Part shown: positions 23,653 to 36,022 of the stretch, in pieces
Numbering within the stretch: position 1 is the stretch's first letter
How the letters are laid out: each line of letters begins with the position of its first letter
From: Auriscalpium vulgare
Taxonomy: Eukaryota > Basidiomycota > Agaricomycetes > Russulales > Auriscalpiaceae
Reading direction: 5' to 3'
Assembly: GCA_019915015.1 (NCBI GenBank)
Contig: JAHBBC010000025.1
Span: 549,096-613,095 of the forward strand
DNA length: 64,000 nt
Made by a program: the position numbers and the translations under genes
Notes under the pieces: model-generated
The model's input: the letters and a program-made list of their open reading frames with translations, nothing else
Databases searched by the model: none
Told to the model about the DNA's origin: nothing

Positions 23653-26459
23653 CGTACTGGCACAGTGTCGGCACGCAAAGCCGAGTTGATGCAGATATTG
23701 AGATTTTCGGCAGCAAGCCGAGAGCACGCTTCCACTTGAAGCGGAAACACGCGCCTGTGCGGCCGCCACTTGAGTGACATCCGCCGTCTTCCTGCATCTC
23801 CCTGCTGGACCCGCTCTGTTATGTGAATGGAAAGCTAAGAGAACCCTACCGGTCAGCACATCGTCTCTGGAAGCATGTCGCGGACACTGAGAGTAGCTTT
23901 CTCATGCAGCATGGGAAGCCGGGACTGGAGTCCACAAGAACAGGTGGAGGTGCCTTGCCTGCAAGGACAACATATGGCGGGAGCTTCGACATGCCTCGCG
24001 ACACGAGACAGGCAAATCCCATCAGGAAGCTGCTGCCTTTATGATCTCGGAAGCGGCGCAAATTTCAGCGTCACAGTCAGGCCACCAGCGGGACTTAGTC
24101 TCGGGTCCTCTCAGTGAGCTTCTGTGGGACCTTCACTCTGAGTATCTACAACTACTAAATACTTCCGCTGAAATAGTTCTCTTGCCCTGCTAATACGAGT
24201 CTCGGCGTGGGTCGTCAATCTTGAGTGCGAGCGAATGAGTCACGTGGCTATGTTCGACAGTGTTCGACTTGCGCCCGCGGCGGACGGCGGACGCACCCTG
24301 ACCTGACCCGAACCATATCACCACCCTTTCCCATTCCTCCCATTCGCAGCCTCAACATTCTTTCTTGCAACAGTTCTGAAGATTCCTCGAGGTTCAACAC
24401 CTTCCTTGAGCACGCCCAGTCTCGACTTCGGTGCAGACGAATACCAGGTTCGCGCTCATTTTCAGCCGAGGTGTGTGATTTCTTGCAATGCTGCAGCCCT
24501 CCCGCCCTGCCCCTCTATGTGATTTGCACTGCGTGCAAGTGTCACGGCGGCCTGTGGCTTGTCAATATATGGCAAGGCCAGGTTGCTCCGACACATATAC
24601 ACGTATGCGTCTGGTCCTGTACAGCATTGATTGTCTGTGGCCGACGCTATCAAGAACTCTTGGGGTTACACACCTGCACCTTCATCCCGTGGTGTCAGCA
24701 TGTGTGTAGCCTTTGTGTTCATTCAGTTACTAGTCCCTGTCGAAGCAATTTACACGAGATACGTGTGTGCTGTGGCCTCGCTGTCATTTTCATTTACCCG
24801 TGGTCTTGATTTCGTCCCCTTGCGCTGTGTACACCCCGACACTCTGTCTGCCTTCGTGCATGATCGTTTGATGATCGTTCTCGCTGATGCCTCTCTCTCG
24901 CAGTCACTTCAGCCCGTAGTCCGGTCCGCCATTCGTCCCGCCCCCAGCACCGGCACGTCACGGCTTCGCATGGTGTCAACAGTTGCATTGGGATGGACAC
25001 ACATCTCGCACGAGGGAGGTACCACCAGCTCGCATACCCGCGATGTATTAGGATATTCGTAGCACTAGCAATATTATTGAAGCCAAATCATAATACACAA
25101 ATGGACCAGAATCTAGGACTGGTGTGAACCAATCATACGCCGCCTGGCCAGGCAACACGCATCTTGAGCCGAGAATCCCGCATCAGCTTTGCGCTGAGAT
25201 GTCTCCGCGTGAAGCCGATCTGGCGAAATTTCGGCCGCACGCAGAGGCGCCACTTTTGCAATGACGCGGATATCAATCGGCTGTGTGCCAGGCATGGATA
25301 TTGGATAAAGCTAGGCTCGTTCCCAGCCGGTCCCACGTGATCCCGTGCCCTAATATTGGGGCCACGGTACGTGGGACCGGCTGGGCTCACTCGTCGCGTC
25401 TTTCAGTGGGCCCCGCCAAATCAATCGGCCTCATATGCTCAAAAAAAAGTCCTTAAGTTGGTATATAGAAAAGCGTTTTTAGAGCATTTAGAACATATTT
25501 GAGTATATAGATTTTTTCGTGTTCAGGCTGAACTGAGGGTCACTCGACTCGTTCATACGCACGTGTCACTCACTTCCCATGTCCGTTCAAACTTCACACT
25601 AAACAACCGTCGATCCACCTCTTGCAACGACGGGGCCGGGCTTTATTGGCTCCTTATGTAAGCACAATGACTGCGAGCGGCTGGGGACGAGTCTAGTGAT
25701 ACACTTCTTGAGTTGTATGCTATCAAATGGATGGTACCTGAATACATGCCATATACCTACATACATACCATACGAGCCTCATCGTAAACGCGGGATCTCG
25801 TCAGCTTCGCAGGATTCTGACAAGGAAGCCTGAATTGGTATATGATAAATACATGCCCGGCCGCTGCTGACAACCGCCGAGTCCTCAGACGCTGTATAGC
25901 CTTGAGCCATATATCCTATCGACCTCACTATGCTTCATGATATCCCACGCCGAAAATCACTGAGCGTGACAACAGGCTACCGCATTTTCACGCATCGCTC
26001 AGCTGCGGCCTAAAGACCAACTATATGCGGACGGCGAGGTCAAGAAACCGATACCGGGCCAGGCGCCATGCCATTCAATCATCTACACAGCAGATTAATT
26101 GCTACAAGTACACTAAAAGTCGTCAGGAACATCATGCAGGGATTGGCATCACGAAGAGCCGGCATGTCAATCGACTGCCTTCCAAACAGATATTTGAATT
26201 ATACAACGAGCGCTCGGAGGCAGCGGGCGCTGTTAAGTGCTGTCAGGAGCCGACGGATGGAAAGAGTCCGATGAGACTAACCAGTTAACCATCGAACGGA
26301 GAGACCTGGGGCGATACATACGGAGAGAAAGGCTGGGGAGATACGTGGGGGAATGCCAGGGGCGATATGTAGGGGAATGCCTCGGGCGTATGGGCCGGCA
26401 CGGGCTCATGGTGGCCGACGGCGGACAAGCGGGTCGGGAGGCAATACGGAAACCGCTGG
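23653..26459. other. Gene-poor stretch
   Basis: Open frames at 24225-25062 on the plus strand have no recognisable domain and no consistent splice chain. AT-rich DNA lies at 25430-26020. The strong palindrome inside is annotated separately. Confidence 0.4.
25322..25385. repeat. 64-nt near-palindrome with TAATATT loop
   Basis: Arms 25322-25338 and 25369-25385 are exact 17-bp inverted repeats. The interior pairs further (CCGTG with CACGG, CCC with GGG), leaving TAATATT at the tip. This could be the terminus of a miniature element or a cruciform-forming site. No coding sequence for a replication protein is next to it. Confidence 0.8.
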
Positions 26460-27025
26460 TCATGCCTGCGCCTGGCGGCCTCCTCGAGAAACCTGACGAT
26501 TGAAAAGGAGGAAATGGGCAAAGGAAGTGAGGGCCGCGACGGGGGTACGTACGCGGTAACGGCCCGGAGAGCCAATCCGTTCAACGACTGCGGCATGTTC
26601 GCGACAAACTGCGTGGCCGTATGCTGCATCACGACGAGTGACCCGTGCCACGGCATGTCCGGAAACAGCTGCTCCAAGGCAACGTTGACGGGCAGGGAGG
26701 TGTCATACTGGAAGCACAGCAGGAAGAAAAGGACGTCGCCACCGTCGTCCTCTGCGCTGACGATGCAGTCGTGCACGATGTAGCGTGACCCCATGGCCGC
26801 CTCCACGCATGGAAAGCGAGGACGATGGACAGAGTTACCGGACGGGTTCACGGTGTAGATAGAGACCGAGGTGGGTCTCACGGAGAAGCCTTTGAACATC
26901 AAGGCAGCCAGCGACAAAGGACGGAGCTAGAGGGAGCCACGACAGAGTCAGCGCGCTGGGGAAAGGACTAATGGGGGCGAGAGACGTACGTTGTCCGTGG
27001 GGGACTCGATGCGAAGGAAGGGCAT
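26460..27025 (-). CDS. Small unknown protein of an Agaricomycete family
   Basis: Exons 27025-26990, 26926-26549 and 26492-26460 give 447 nt, 148 aa, starting MPFLRIESPTDN. The core (VSIYTVNPSGNSV, AMGSRYIVHDC, FFLLCFQYDTSLPVN, WHGSLVVMQH, VANMPQSLNGLAL) resembles a basidiomycete family of small hypothetical proteins often found in multiple copies. If intron 2 (26493-26548) is retained, the frame continues to 26285. The spliced end (SRGGRQAQA) fits the family length better. No catalytic motif or signal peptide was seen. Confidence 0.55.
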
Positions 27026-27522
27026 GGCTGAAGACTCATGGTCAAGACTGCAGGCTTTAAAGGCGCAGAGACGTCGAGTCGACGGGCGAAGCGCTTGCTG
27101 TCTGAGACATGAATCGTCCTGGGGATGCCCCAGCCCTTGAATTGTCTGTAGCGACAACAATTGACCAGCTGAATAGCCCTTGAGTTGTCTGTAGCGACAT
27201 CGTGGGTTTTTCTTGCTTTGTCTCGATGTGCTCGGGATAACGGAAGGATAGGCGAACAGGCGCCTGAGCCACACACTGGCAGCCAACTGCCTCATGTGAA
27301 CGACGCGCGGCGTCACCTCTCTGTCTCTATCTCAAACATATGATGCTCAAACCCTCTGACTCTTGCTTTATGCGCCGCTTCAGGCCTCTAATCACTGCTG
27401 GGGCTCTCTTGTGTTCCAAGTCGCTGTATAAGTCGCGGTCTAGCGCGAACGGTGAGCCCCGTCTCCCCAGTACGACGCCGTGTTGACTAGCTCTTCGGTT
27501 CACTTTGCCACCACTCCTTCAA
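27026..27522. promoter_or_regulatory. Intergenic region between divergent genes
   Basis: It lies between the minus-strand gene starting at 27025 and the plus-strand gene starting at 27523. A near-exact direct repeat of about 28 bp (ATTGTCTGTAGCGACAACAA against GTTGTCTGTAGCGACATCGT) lies at 27138-27160 and 27184-27206. A TATA-like GTATAAG occurs near 27424. Confidence 0.4.
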
Positions 27523-28694
27523 ATGGCCGTCCTTTTCCCCATCAAGACTGAGGATGACTTGAAGCCGTCACGCCACGGCGAGATTGCTGCATACAGAAGT
27601 AGGCCGAATCCAGTCTGTGCTCGGCCAACTTTTACTGACAACGAGACGCCTCCAGGGCATCGAACGCTGCGCCTTCATCTGATCAGTTTGAAGCTGAGCT
27701 ATCCAAAGCCCACCCTTGCCTGGCGCACCGCGCGTCGGCGTATCATACACCAGGGTGAGCACCTCCTACTCCGTCTATCGTCCCCATATAGCTCACGTAT
27801 GCTCCCCGAGACGCTTCAGATCCGCATATATCTGAACCTGACGCCCCACACGATAGCTCAACCTCTGTCTCAGGGAAGGACCCCATTGTGGTCTTCGAAG
27901 TCGCTGCCGACAGCGGCCACCAGGACGTGAGCACGCCCGCGCAGGCACCCACGTGTGTCGCCGAACGCCCTGATGGGTCCCATGCTCCTGGGGATGGCCC
28001 TCAGGTCCCGCCGCCCGTTGTGGCTTCGGAGTTCGTCTATGGTGATCCCTTGGTGCGTACTTACCCGCCGTCCTGAAGCCTCTAGAAGCCTGATGATTAT
28101 TGCCCTCAACCAGCTCGACGCTCGATACGGTGTCGCTCCGATGGCGTCGACGTCAGAGTGAGCGACTCGTGGGTGTCAGAACTTTTCGGGAAGGAGGAGC
28201 CTGAGGTGAGCCAATGTTGCATCGCATCCCTCCACGCCTTAATCAAGACACACAGACCGCCGAGGAAAAAATGTCGGCGTGGAAATCTGACTATGTCGAC
28301 GAAGGTGTGGTGCCCATGGAGGAGGAGGCGTCGACGACGGAATGTGAATCGCCTATCGAGGAACGGACCACAGCAGAGACGATAGTCGACCCGACCCACG
28401 TTGCGGACAAGCGCAAGAAGTGCAAGACGTGCCTAGACGCGGACAGAGCACCTCGGGTGAGTGATTCGTGTCTTCTAGGTGGCATCAGGCTCATTATTTC
28501 TACAGGCGACAATATCAGATCTCCAGGAAGCCGTGCATGGTTTGCAGAGGGCAGTTCTCGATGTGCGGCGGCTGCCACCTCCAGAAGCGAGAATCCAGCG
28601 GATCTCTGCAAGTGAATCGTGTCTTGTCGCCATGTTTCTGTTGGTTCTCCTTTTACTGTCGTTCGCCATTCTGATATTGGTTCGAGAGCGTTAG
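27523..28694 (+). CDS. Tail-anchored membrane protein, paralog of 2181-2904
   Basis: The start MAVLFPIKTEDDLKPS and the last two exons are clear: 28256-28456 (acidic, with a CKTC pair) and 28506-28694 (helix, proline linker, then a hydrophobic segment ending ILVRER). The final exon parallels that of the gene at 2181-2904. The N-terminal half needs several small exons around 27646-27754, 27810-28060 and 28113-28205. Alternative donors and acceptors are both frame-compatible there, so the exact chain is open. The predicted topology is a cytosolic acidic domain with a single C-terminal membrane anchor. Function is unknown. Confidence 0.5.
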
Positions 28695-28899
28695 TCGTGT
28701 ATACCTGCATGTCTATCGGATCGCTTTTGCTGCTGGATTACTCGATGCCACACTGTACTCTAGAACAGCATACAACTTAGGATATTGCTACACCTTGGAT
28801 CCGTGTCATTTGTCTGTCGCGCGCACGACTGTTCACACTTCTAGATTTGTTTGTACTACAAGGCGCTGAATGACAATTGAACAAGTCACGCCGCGCCGG

Positions 28900-29090
28900 C
28901 GCCTCACGTTCTTTTATTTCCTTCCCACCAGCGATGATGACCCAGCCGTTCGTCGCCCGCCCCCGCGCCGAGCAGCAGTCGAGACGATTCCACGAAGTCT
29001 CTGACATCGTCGTATAAGCCTGGAAGCCCTCGTGGCAAGCAGGTAGAGCGGCGTGTTAGTAGCACTGGCGGAATCGAGACTGTCTGCACC
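28900..29090. repeat. Dispersed repeat, copy 2 of 3
   Basis: Similar to the first half of 5350-5760, including CCCACCAGCGATGATGACCC and GGCGGAATCGAGACTGTCTG. Confidence 0.6.
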
Positions 29091-29759
29091 GGTGGCGACG
29101 TCTCTCCCGTGCAAGCCTGTGCAATCCCCCACCGTCGTCATAGCTGCGAGCGGTGCACAAATACGCTGCAGAACTCTCCTCGAGACTTGACTCTTGACCG
29201 AGACGTCCCTGGCCGCCCTCTGACGAGGTCCGATTCAGGTGTGTTTCGTTTCCATACTACCCAAAAGCGATAATAATATGTTACCCTCTCGCGGATTGTG
29301 TCCGCCAGCTGTTCATTCACACAACCACCTTTCTGGGCACTTTCCACGCCCACTCCGCGTACGCGACTGCTCCCAGGGGCACCATGTGGTATGATCCTGC
29401 CTCTGATGTGCTAATTCCATTGCTCATAAGTCCGGAAGCAGGTGAGGCAGATGAATGCCGCCGCTGTCGGGTCGGCAACACCCTACGGCAGTATCTGAAC
29501 ACCTTGCTCCCATCGTCGACATGGCTGCAAATTTTGGGCCTCGGCAAACAACAAGGGCAGGTTGCGGGACGTTGTTTCGACGAGTCGAAGGCGAGGCATT
29601 TCGGGCGCGAGGGCAAAGTCTCAAGGCGACGGCCGGGGAGTTTTGAATAGACCGTGGAATTGTTGCTATTGGTTTGCTAAATTGTTTGCTGAGTGCAATC
29701 AAGGGGCTTTCGTAAGTACGCGCATTTTCTGAAGTTCAACCGTTGTGATCCCAGTCGTT

Positions 29760-30050
29760 CTTCTCTAGCCCCGCGATGAGCAGCAGTCGAGACGCTGCCC
29801 ATGGTCCATGACACGGATTCATAAATCTGGAAACCTATATGGCGACTGGACCTTTCAGTACCGGCGGACTCGAGACTGCAAAATCGCAAACCTGCTGGCA
29901 ACTCCCGACCTACACCTGTATTTCTGCCCTTTTTCAAGTGGAGCTTGCGCGGCATAGGCCGTTCGTGGATCTTTATCAACGTAGTCTGGTGCCCGTATCT
30001 GACTTTTTGATCCAGGCGCTTCTCCATGTTGGAGACGAGTGCAGACTTGG
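29760..30050. repeat. Dispersed repeat, copy 3 of 3
   Basis: Similar to 5410-5760, strongest in its second half (ACCGGCGGACTCGAGAC, CGACCTACACCTGTA, TTTTTGATCCAGGC). The interval 28695-30804 otherwise holds no supported gene. A short minus-strand start (MIAQFFVHR before a GTAAGT at about 30651) was seen but not extended. Confidence 0.55.
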
Positions 30051-30804
30051 TGAGCACGCTCGCTGATGTACAAGCTCAACGGATGGAAGACCGACAGGGA
30101 GGGCGCCCGAGCGCATTCGCGACGCCTGCCCACGCAGTGATGAAGCATGGCGAGTAAGTCTCTGGATCAGCGCGGAGACTGTGCGCGCGGAAGGTTGCAG
30201 GGATCCACGGCGGCGCGGGGCGAGACGCGCGAGTCAAGAATTTGCGAGCAGGGTGCGGGTTTTGGAGACGCCGTGCGACGCGGCGGCAAGGGCGGGGATT
30301 TAAGCCACCAGCCGCCGTTATGTACCCGCGGTGACGAAGGGGCGCGTCCGTGGACGTGGTGGTCATCACACCCCGCGCAGCTCTATTCAACATGAGCTGG
30401 ATGAGCGCGCCCTGGTTGCGCAGTACACGTCCGGTGCATCGCCCACGACGCAGCGGACACATTTTTACATCATACTGGCGCAACCGTCGGCGTCGCCGCG
30501 CCGTGACGGCTTCGAGGACGCGTTCGCCCTGGGATCCACCGCGGTTGGCCAACGGTGCGTGGTTCTGATTCTTCAGGGGGCAGATGCTGATTCGAGAATA
30601 GTGAAATTTGTAGTTATATGCAAGCGCAATGAGATAGAATGGTGAACTTACCTCGGTGCACGAAGAATTGCGCAATCATCAGCGTGAGACGTCTTAGGTC
30701 GGCGGCGCAGCAACAGCGTGTTTGGCCGCCTGAGATTCTATATAAACGACGGTGAGCACTCAACTATGAAGAACTTATAGGAACATATCCCTCAAACACA
30801 GTCG

Positions 30805-31730
30805 CTAGCAGAACAAGATACATTTTGGGTCCCTCGCCACACACCGATCAAGAAACGTACACATGAAACCGCACCCGCTCCCCGCTGCCCGCGCCCCGAA
30901 GCCCTTCTGCTGCTTCCTCATCTGGCCGTCGCCCGCTGCTGTCCAGCCCCGCCCTGCCCAGCCATCTGCCCCAACTCCGCGGCCATTGCCTGGCGTATTC
31001 GCATGTCCCTCGTGGCCCTCCTGGTGCCACCATCCTGCCCTCGCCCCACTCCCATCGTGTCGACCCCCCGGCGCAATGGGGCACCACACGAAGATCGCGG
31101 TGAGGAAAGAATGCACCCTGGTGCCAAAGGTGCTCTTGGTCATGCGCGCCGGGCCATACGCCTGGAATACGCCATACACCCTAAACTCGCCGTGCTGACT
31201 GAATGCCCCGCGCTCGCCGCCGTGCTGACCATATGCACCGTGCCCGCGACGATCGCTGTGTTGTGCGTGCCCCCCGAGCCTCCCCGCCGCCGTCTTGAGG
31301 CCGTGCGCGCCGTAGTCGCCGTGGTCGAGGTGTCGCGCATGGCTCCCTCCCCTTCCTCCATCGCCTCGAGCGCGTCATGCGCGTTGTGGTCACGGTGTCT
31401 CGTGTTGCCCTCGACCCTCCCGGTTGCGGTGTCGAGGCCGTGCGCGCCGTAGTCGACGTGGTCGGGCGTCGCTCGTGACCCCCGACCCTCCTCGCCGCGG
31501 TCTCGAGGCCGTGCGCGCCTGCCTCCACAACCCCAAGCTCCTGCTCCCTGTGCGCAACCTCTCATCCGTCTCGCGCGCCCTGCCCGGGTTGACGTATTCT
31601 TCTCTGTGCAGTTGTAGAGTTGCATCGTAAGGGGTTGGCGGGTCGCCGCTCGGTGGCGCTAGGTAGTCGAATAGTATGTAGTTATTGTTGACGGTGTTCA
31701 CCTGATGATGGTTGTTGGTCAACATGTTCT
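30805..31730 (-). CDS. Unknown protein with Tyr/Gly/His repeats, structure unresolved
   Basis: The C-terminal frame ending at 30805 contains YGAYGQHG-like repeats, then RVYGVFQAYGPARMTKSTFG and a hydrophobic VHSFLTAIFVWCP segment, which looks like real coding. Upstream, a frame from 31725 (starting MLTNNHHQVNTV) leads into a minisatellite at 31280-31520. There GCGCACGGCCTCRA recurs about four times and the frames shift, so I could not join the parts. It may be a gene with repeat-containing exons or a decayed copy. Confidence 0.35.
31280..31520. repeat. GC-rich minisatellite
   Basis: Units containing GCGCACGGCCTC and GAGGCTCG/GAGGGTCG (minus strand) recur about four times with spacers of roughly 60-100 bp. 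Confidence 0.55.
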
Positions 31731-32325
31731 ACGACGATGTTGTGAGTGCCGTCTAAATCTGAAGAAGAGGAGGGAACTGACGCGATATGCGGTGGTAGAA
31801 GTGGAGCTGGAGTCCGTGCGCGGAGCTGGTACTTCTTGGTCGCGTCGCGTGTTGACTTCAGCTCTCACGCCTCCTCGTCCTCCTCACCCTCCTCACAGCC
31901 TTCTGCGAATGACGTGGAATCCAAGCGGTTGGCGGCCAAGAGGCAAGCTCACCCAGGATACCGCGACATCCTTGATACCGCCCGCTTTGTCCTCGAAGGA
32001 ATGCCGGCGCACTCTTTTCCAGAACTTCCTCTTGCACATCGGCCGCGTTCGTCCTCAGCCGGACGAAGACAGACACCAACGACGCCACGCCTGTCGACGA
32101 GGGGAAGCTGCAAGAGGACTGTGTCTGGGGTACGTCTTTCTAATCCATACATCTGGCGCGTCTGACTGTCGCCCACCGTATAGCTAGCTATTCAACTCTT
32201 CTCGTTCATCACGACCAACTGAGCCTCGCAAGCTCCTGGCGGACTTCTCCCCCCTCAGCAGCGGCTCAGCAACGACCTCCACGCCCGGGGGTGCCGCATG
32301 CGCCCCGCCCTCACCGTCAGCACCC
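31731..32325 (+). other. Left flank of the transposon, coding-like
   Basis: A plus-strand frame reads KRLAAKRQAHPGYRDILDTA and on to about 32120. After a GTACGT...TAG intron-like gap it reads PTEPRKLLADFSPLSS up to the transposon edge. No complete gene could be built. It may be the 5' part of a gene interrupted by the insertion, but the frame does not join cleanly to the right flank. Confidence 0.25.
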
Positions 32326-32352
32326 CATCAGGAAAAATCTTTTCCTACATAG
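32326..32352 (+). repeat. Left terminal inverted repeat
   Basis: Begins CATCAGGAAA and continues to CCTACATAG. It pairs imperfectly with 44345-44373. Confidence 0.75.
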
Positions 32353-32668
32353 CTCCAGCACAAATATGTGTAGGCTATAGTGCATGAAGGCCTATCTATG
32401 TAGTGCCACTATGTCAACATCTGCAATGTGTACTATGCAGCCTCCACAGCCCACTATGGTAGTCCTATAGAGCAGCATAAGTTTGCTACAGCAGCTACAC
32501 AGCCCACATACTCTGCTACATGAGCTATGTTATCTACACAGCCAACATACTCTGCTATGTATACTACAACCCCCTACAGAGTCCAGCTGATACTTAGATA
32601 TCACAGCCCTTTGTGACCCTCAGAAATAAGATGGACAGTACAGCAAATATATTTGATTGACCAAGCTG
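32353..32668. promoter_or_regulatory. Left subterminal motif array
   Basis: AT-rich DNA carries many copies of short related words: CTATGTAGT, GCTACA, CTACACAGC and GCCAACATA. The same words appear in the opposite orientation in the right subterminal zone (for example TGTTGGCTAC). In CACTA elements such arrays bind transposase. That role is inferred here. Confidence 0.6.
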
Positions 32669-35600
32669 CTACCAAATAGATTGAAATGAATGCTGATCTG
32701 CATAGTTATTCAACAAAAATGTGTCACATCGATCAAGCACATTTGAAGACTTCCAAGCTCTATCTGCATGAGCTCCAAACCTAGGGATCAGATGACATCC
32801 ACGACGAACGGACTCTACCTCGATAACAGACGAGACCAATCCTTTTCCATTTGACTTCTTGCTCTTGGAAATTTTGAACATATCGGTATCGCCGTCCTTT
32901 TCTGTGGGCCTTGAGAACCATTCGACAAACACCAGATGGCCTGGAGGATCGACGCCCTTGGATTTGAATAGCTCTTCGTTGACGGACCACGGTAGCTTGA
33001 ATATGACTCGCAGACGGCCGATGCGCTGGCCTACTGTATTGTTAGCGCGTCATTGCTGCCACGTTGATCACGTTATGCTCACCTTTTACCCCCGTTCGCT
33101 CGACCACGCTATCGTCCTCATCGATGATGACAGTGTCGAATCTCCCGGGGTTATCTCCTGTCGGTGGCTTGGCTGTCACAGTGTTGGTTGTGTCGGCAAG
33201 CTCGTCAAGCTGCAGATTTGGAAGGACGAATTTGATCTTGTGCCAGACGTCCACTGAGTTGAATAGCAGGGGCAGTGCGTGATCGCTCCGCCTGGGGCGA
33301 TCACCGATGTGTTCGCTGAGAAAGGCTTGCAAGGCAGGGATGAAATCCCGCGCACCATACGCCTGTTCGAGCTGGACGAAGGGCACCGATGCGACAGCGG
33401 GTGTTTTGGCCAGTTTGATGCGACCATCAGTTTTGGATGCCGTCGTATATAGGGATGGGGTGGCCGCGGCTGTATTTGATGTCGATGCAGCAGATGGGAA
33501 AGACAATGAGGGTGCTACCCGAGCACGTCGTGCCGTCTTGGACTGGCGCTCTCCAGATCGCCACGCTATTTGCGCAGCCAGCGCAACCACCTTCTCCTTG
33601 CGTTCCAGCCAGAGTATCATCTGGTCGAGGTACTCCCGCTTGTTTGAAGCCCGATAAGCTACCTTTGCGAAGTCAATGTGCAGGCGCTCCGTCGTTTCTG
33701 TGTCGCAATTGTCTGTCGTGCCTATCGCGCAGATCGAAGGAATATAGTGCTGCAGGGACTCCAGCTTGGGGATGTCGAAGCCGTCGCCTATCGTGTGTGC
33801 CAGAATCAGTAAAGGGATACTTGATAGCATAGAGAGCAACGCACCCGCGCCCACTCTGGCGGACGTCTTCAGGAATATTTTCTTGTTTCTGTGGAACAGG
33901 TCCAGGGCGTCTCGCAAGTACCCGATGGTTTGCCCGGTGTGACTGCGATAGCGGGCAATGTAGAGGAAGTCGAGCAGGCCACGCGCCGCGCGAATTGCCC
34001 CCGCAGGCGCCTTCCCCAACAAACACCCCAAGATCTGCTTGCAGATCTCTTTATGCTCACCACCGGTGACGCGCGAGAGTCCGCTGATCCCGTTCAGGAA
34101 CCTGCGTATGCCGTGTGCCTCAGGAAGCCTTCGAAACCGGGCGTCGAGCTCGGCCTCGCCCATCAGGTTGGAGAGCCAGCCCAGCAGATGCTTGATCATG
34201 CCTTGGTAAAGCTGGTGCAGGATGTCGGGGGTGATCGTGTCGTGTATGTTGCAGTGAGGAAGGTTGGCCCAGAAAGGATGGGTGACGTTGATGAGACCAG
34301 CCTCCTTCAGCATATCCTCTTGCTTCGCGGCTGTGGGCTCATTCGCAGCGCGTCGGATAATGCGAATGGTTGACCCTTGCTGCCGCGCTGGCGATCCATG
34401 TTTATGGTCGCCAAAGCCACCGCGACGCAGCTCGCACTTTGGGCATCGACTGCCCCGGGTGCATGCAACGAGGGCCTGCTCTGGAAAGTCGGCCACATAG
34501 CAGGCAAGGATGGGGAAGCAGAGTCGGATGGCTCCATCGCCCCCGACGAGCTGAACCCCCGTTCGGCCGGCGGCCTCCAGGCTCTGCACAATCATCTTCA
34601 TTGCCGCGTGGTAGATCCTTGCGCGAACTGTGCTTGCGACGATCTTGGAGAGGTGGCTGAGGTCGGGTGTAGGGAGGTAGCCAACGAGCATGTGGGCGTG
34701 ATTCGAAGGCTTGCGACGGACGTCCTTGTCAATGTTGCCAATGGTGAGGTACAGCGGATATGCCGAGCCATCACCACTGAAGTTTGTCAGCAGCGTCTTG
34801 TCTGAGCTGAAGACCACCGGAACCACAGTCGCGCCGCCCGGGAGCTTCGCCTGATTGATACAATTAGTTATGGGCCGGGATGAAATGCGCCAAGGACGCA
34901 CCTGCGTCTCATGCCACCAGTCGCCCGTACACATCTCGTTGTACAGCCTCTCCTCCTCCTCGCGAGTCGCGCCTGAATACTCCCGCCGAGGTGCGTATGA
35001 CATGCTGTCCACGAACGCGACGTTGCCATAGAGTGAGCGGATGCATTCAAGCGGGTCCCGATATACCAGGGAATAGGCCTCGTCGTCTTCGCCAATTTTC
35101 AGCTCCGTCTTGTGCCATTTTGCAGGGGCGGGAATGCTATCAATGAGCTGATTCAATGAGCGAGAATCCTTGTAGGAGAGTTCAAGTCGCTCATGGACCT
35201 GGTGCATAGGATTTCAGACAAGAGCAAAGGAGAAGAGATGATGTGACGCACCCCGTCGATGTCGAGGAGTTTTGAAAACGCGGTTTGCGTCGGGCCCTGG
35301 CTTTTAGCCCACTTTGCCACCTCCCAGTCCAAGCGGCTGCGGAAGGGATGGTAGGGATTGGCGTTGGCATCTGCAGCTGCCACGCGTCTTCGATACTCGT
35401 CCTCCTTCTTGGCATCGACAGAGAGCACTCGACCCGCTCCAGGATACACGTCCACAACAGCTGGCTCTGTCTCGAGATCGTCCTCAGCCTGCGCTCGCTG
35501 AGAGGCACTGGATGAGCCGGGCTGAGTCGGAGTTGGGGATGGGGTTCGAGGAGGGGATGGTGGTGAGGCAGGGCGACTGCTAGCCCCGGTGTTGTCGAAG

Positions 35601-35809
35601 TCGTCAAGTTCTTGAAAGACATTGCTATCGTCTTCCTGCTCGGGGTCCGACTCGCCATCGCTTGGATCCATGTAATCAACCTGCCTTGACGCAGGCAGAC
35701 TCTGTAGCTCGTTGACCATCCAATTGCACTGTTTTGACTGCTTGACATGGCTTTTGCGAGCCCCGCTGCTACCAAAACTAGCCCCGCAGCTTTTGCATGG
35801 AAAGATCAT
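32669..35809 (-). CDS. Plavaka-family transposase, 994 aa, intact
   Basis: Four exons (35809-35252, 35198-34902, 34850-33083, 33030-32669) total 2985 nt with no internal stop. Residues 5-28 form a Cys-Cys-His-Cys finger (PCKSC...H...C). An acidic Ser/Pro linker follows. The RNase H-like core includes PVVFSSDKTLL with LTIGNIDKDVRRKP, the GGDGAIRLCFPILACYVAD block with a CPKC zinc pair, HDTITPDILHQLYQGMIKH, and ETTERLHIDFAKVAYRASN. The C-terminus (VFVEWFSRP, HLIPRFG, NVLDRCDTFLLNNYADQHSF) is the usual Plavaka ending. It should cut at the element ends and insert them elsewhere. Intactness suggests recent activity. Confidence 0.9.
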
Positions 35810-36022
35810 AACGGAAACAAAGTGTAGGAATGACGGAAAGCGTAGGAGGCAGCAAGTAGTGCGTCGCGGGCTCGGCGACGCGGCCCGTCTCTGTTTGGTG
35901 TCTCAGGCAAAAAGTATCGTATCCCATCTTGCTCGACAAAGCGTTGGCCGTTCCATTTTGCAATTTGGGGTATAAACTAAATAGCAGGTAGCTAATTGAT
36001 ATGCACTGCGCTCGCCCTATCC

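Noticed and set aside
25322..25385. The hairpin as an integrated single-stranded DNA virus origin
   Set aside because: Only the loop resembles such origins, the usual nonanucleotide is incomplete, and no replication-protein sequence is nearby.
30863..31198. Plus-strand Pro-rich frame as a gene
   Set aside because: It mirrors GC-rich low-complexity DNA. The minus strand gives a more protein-like product.
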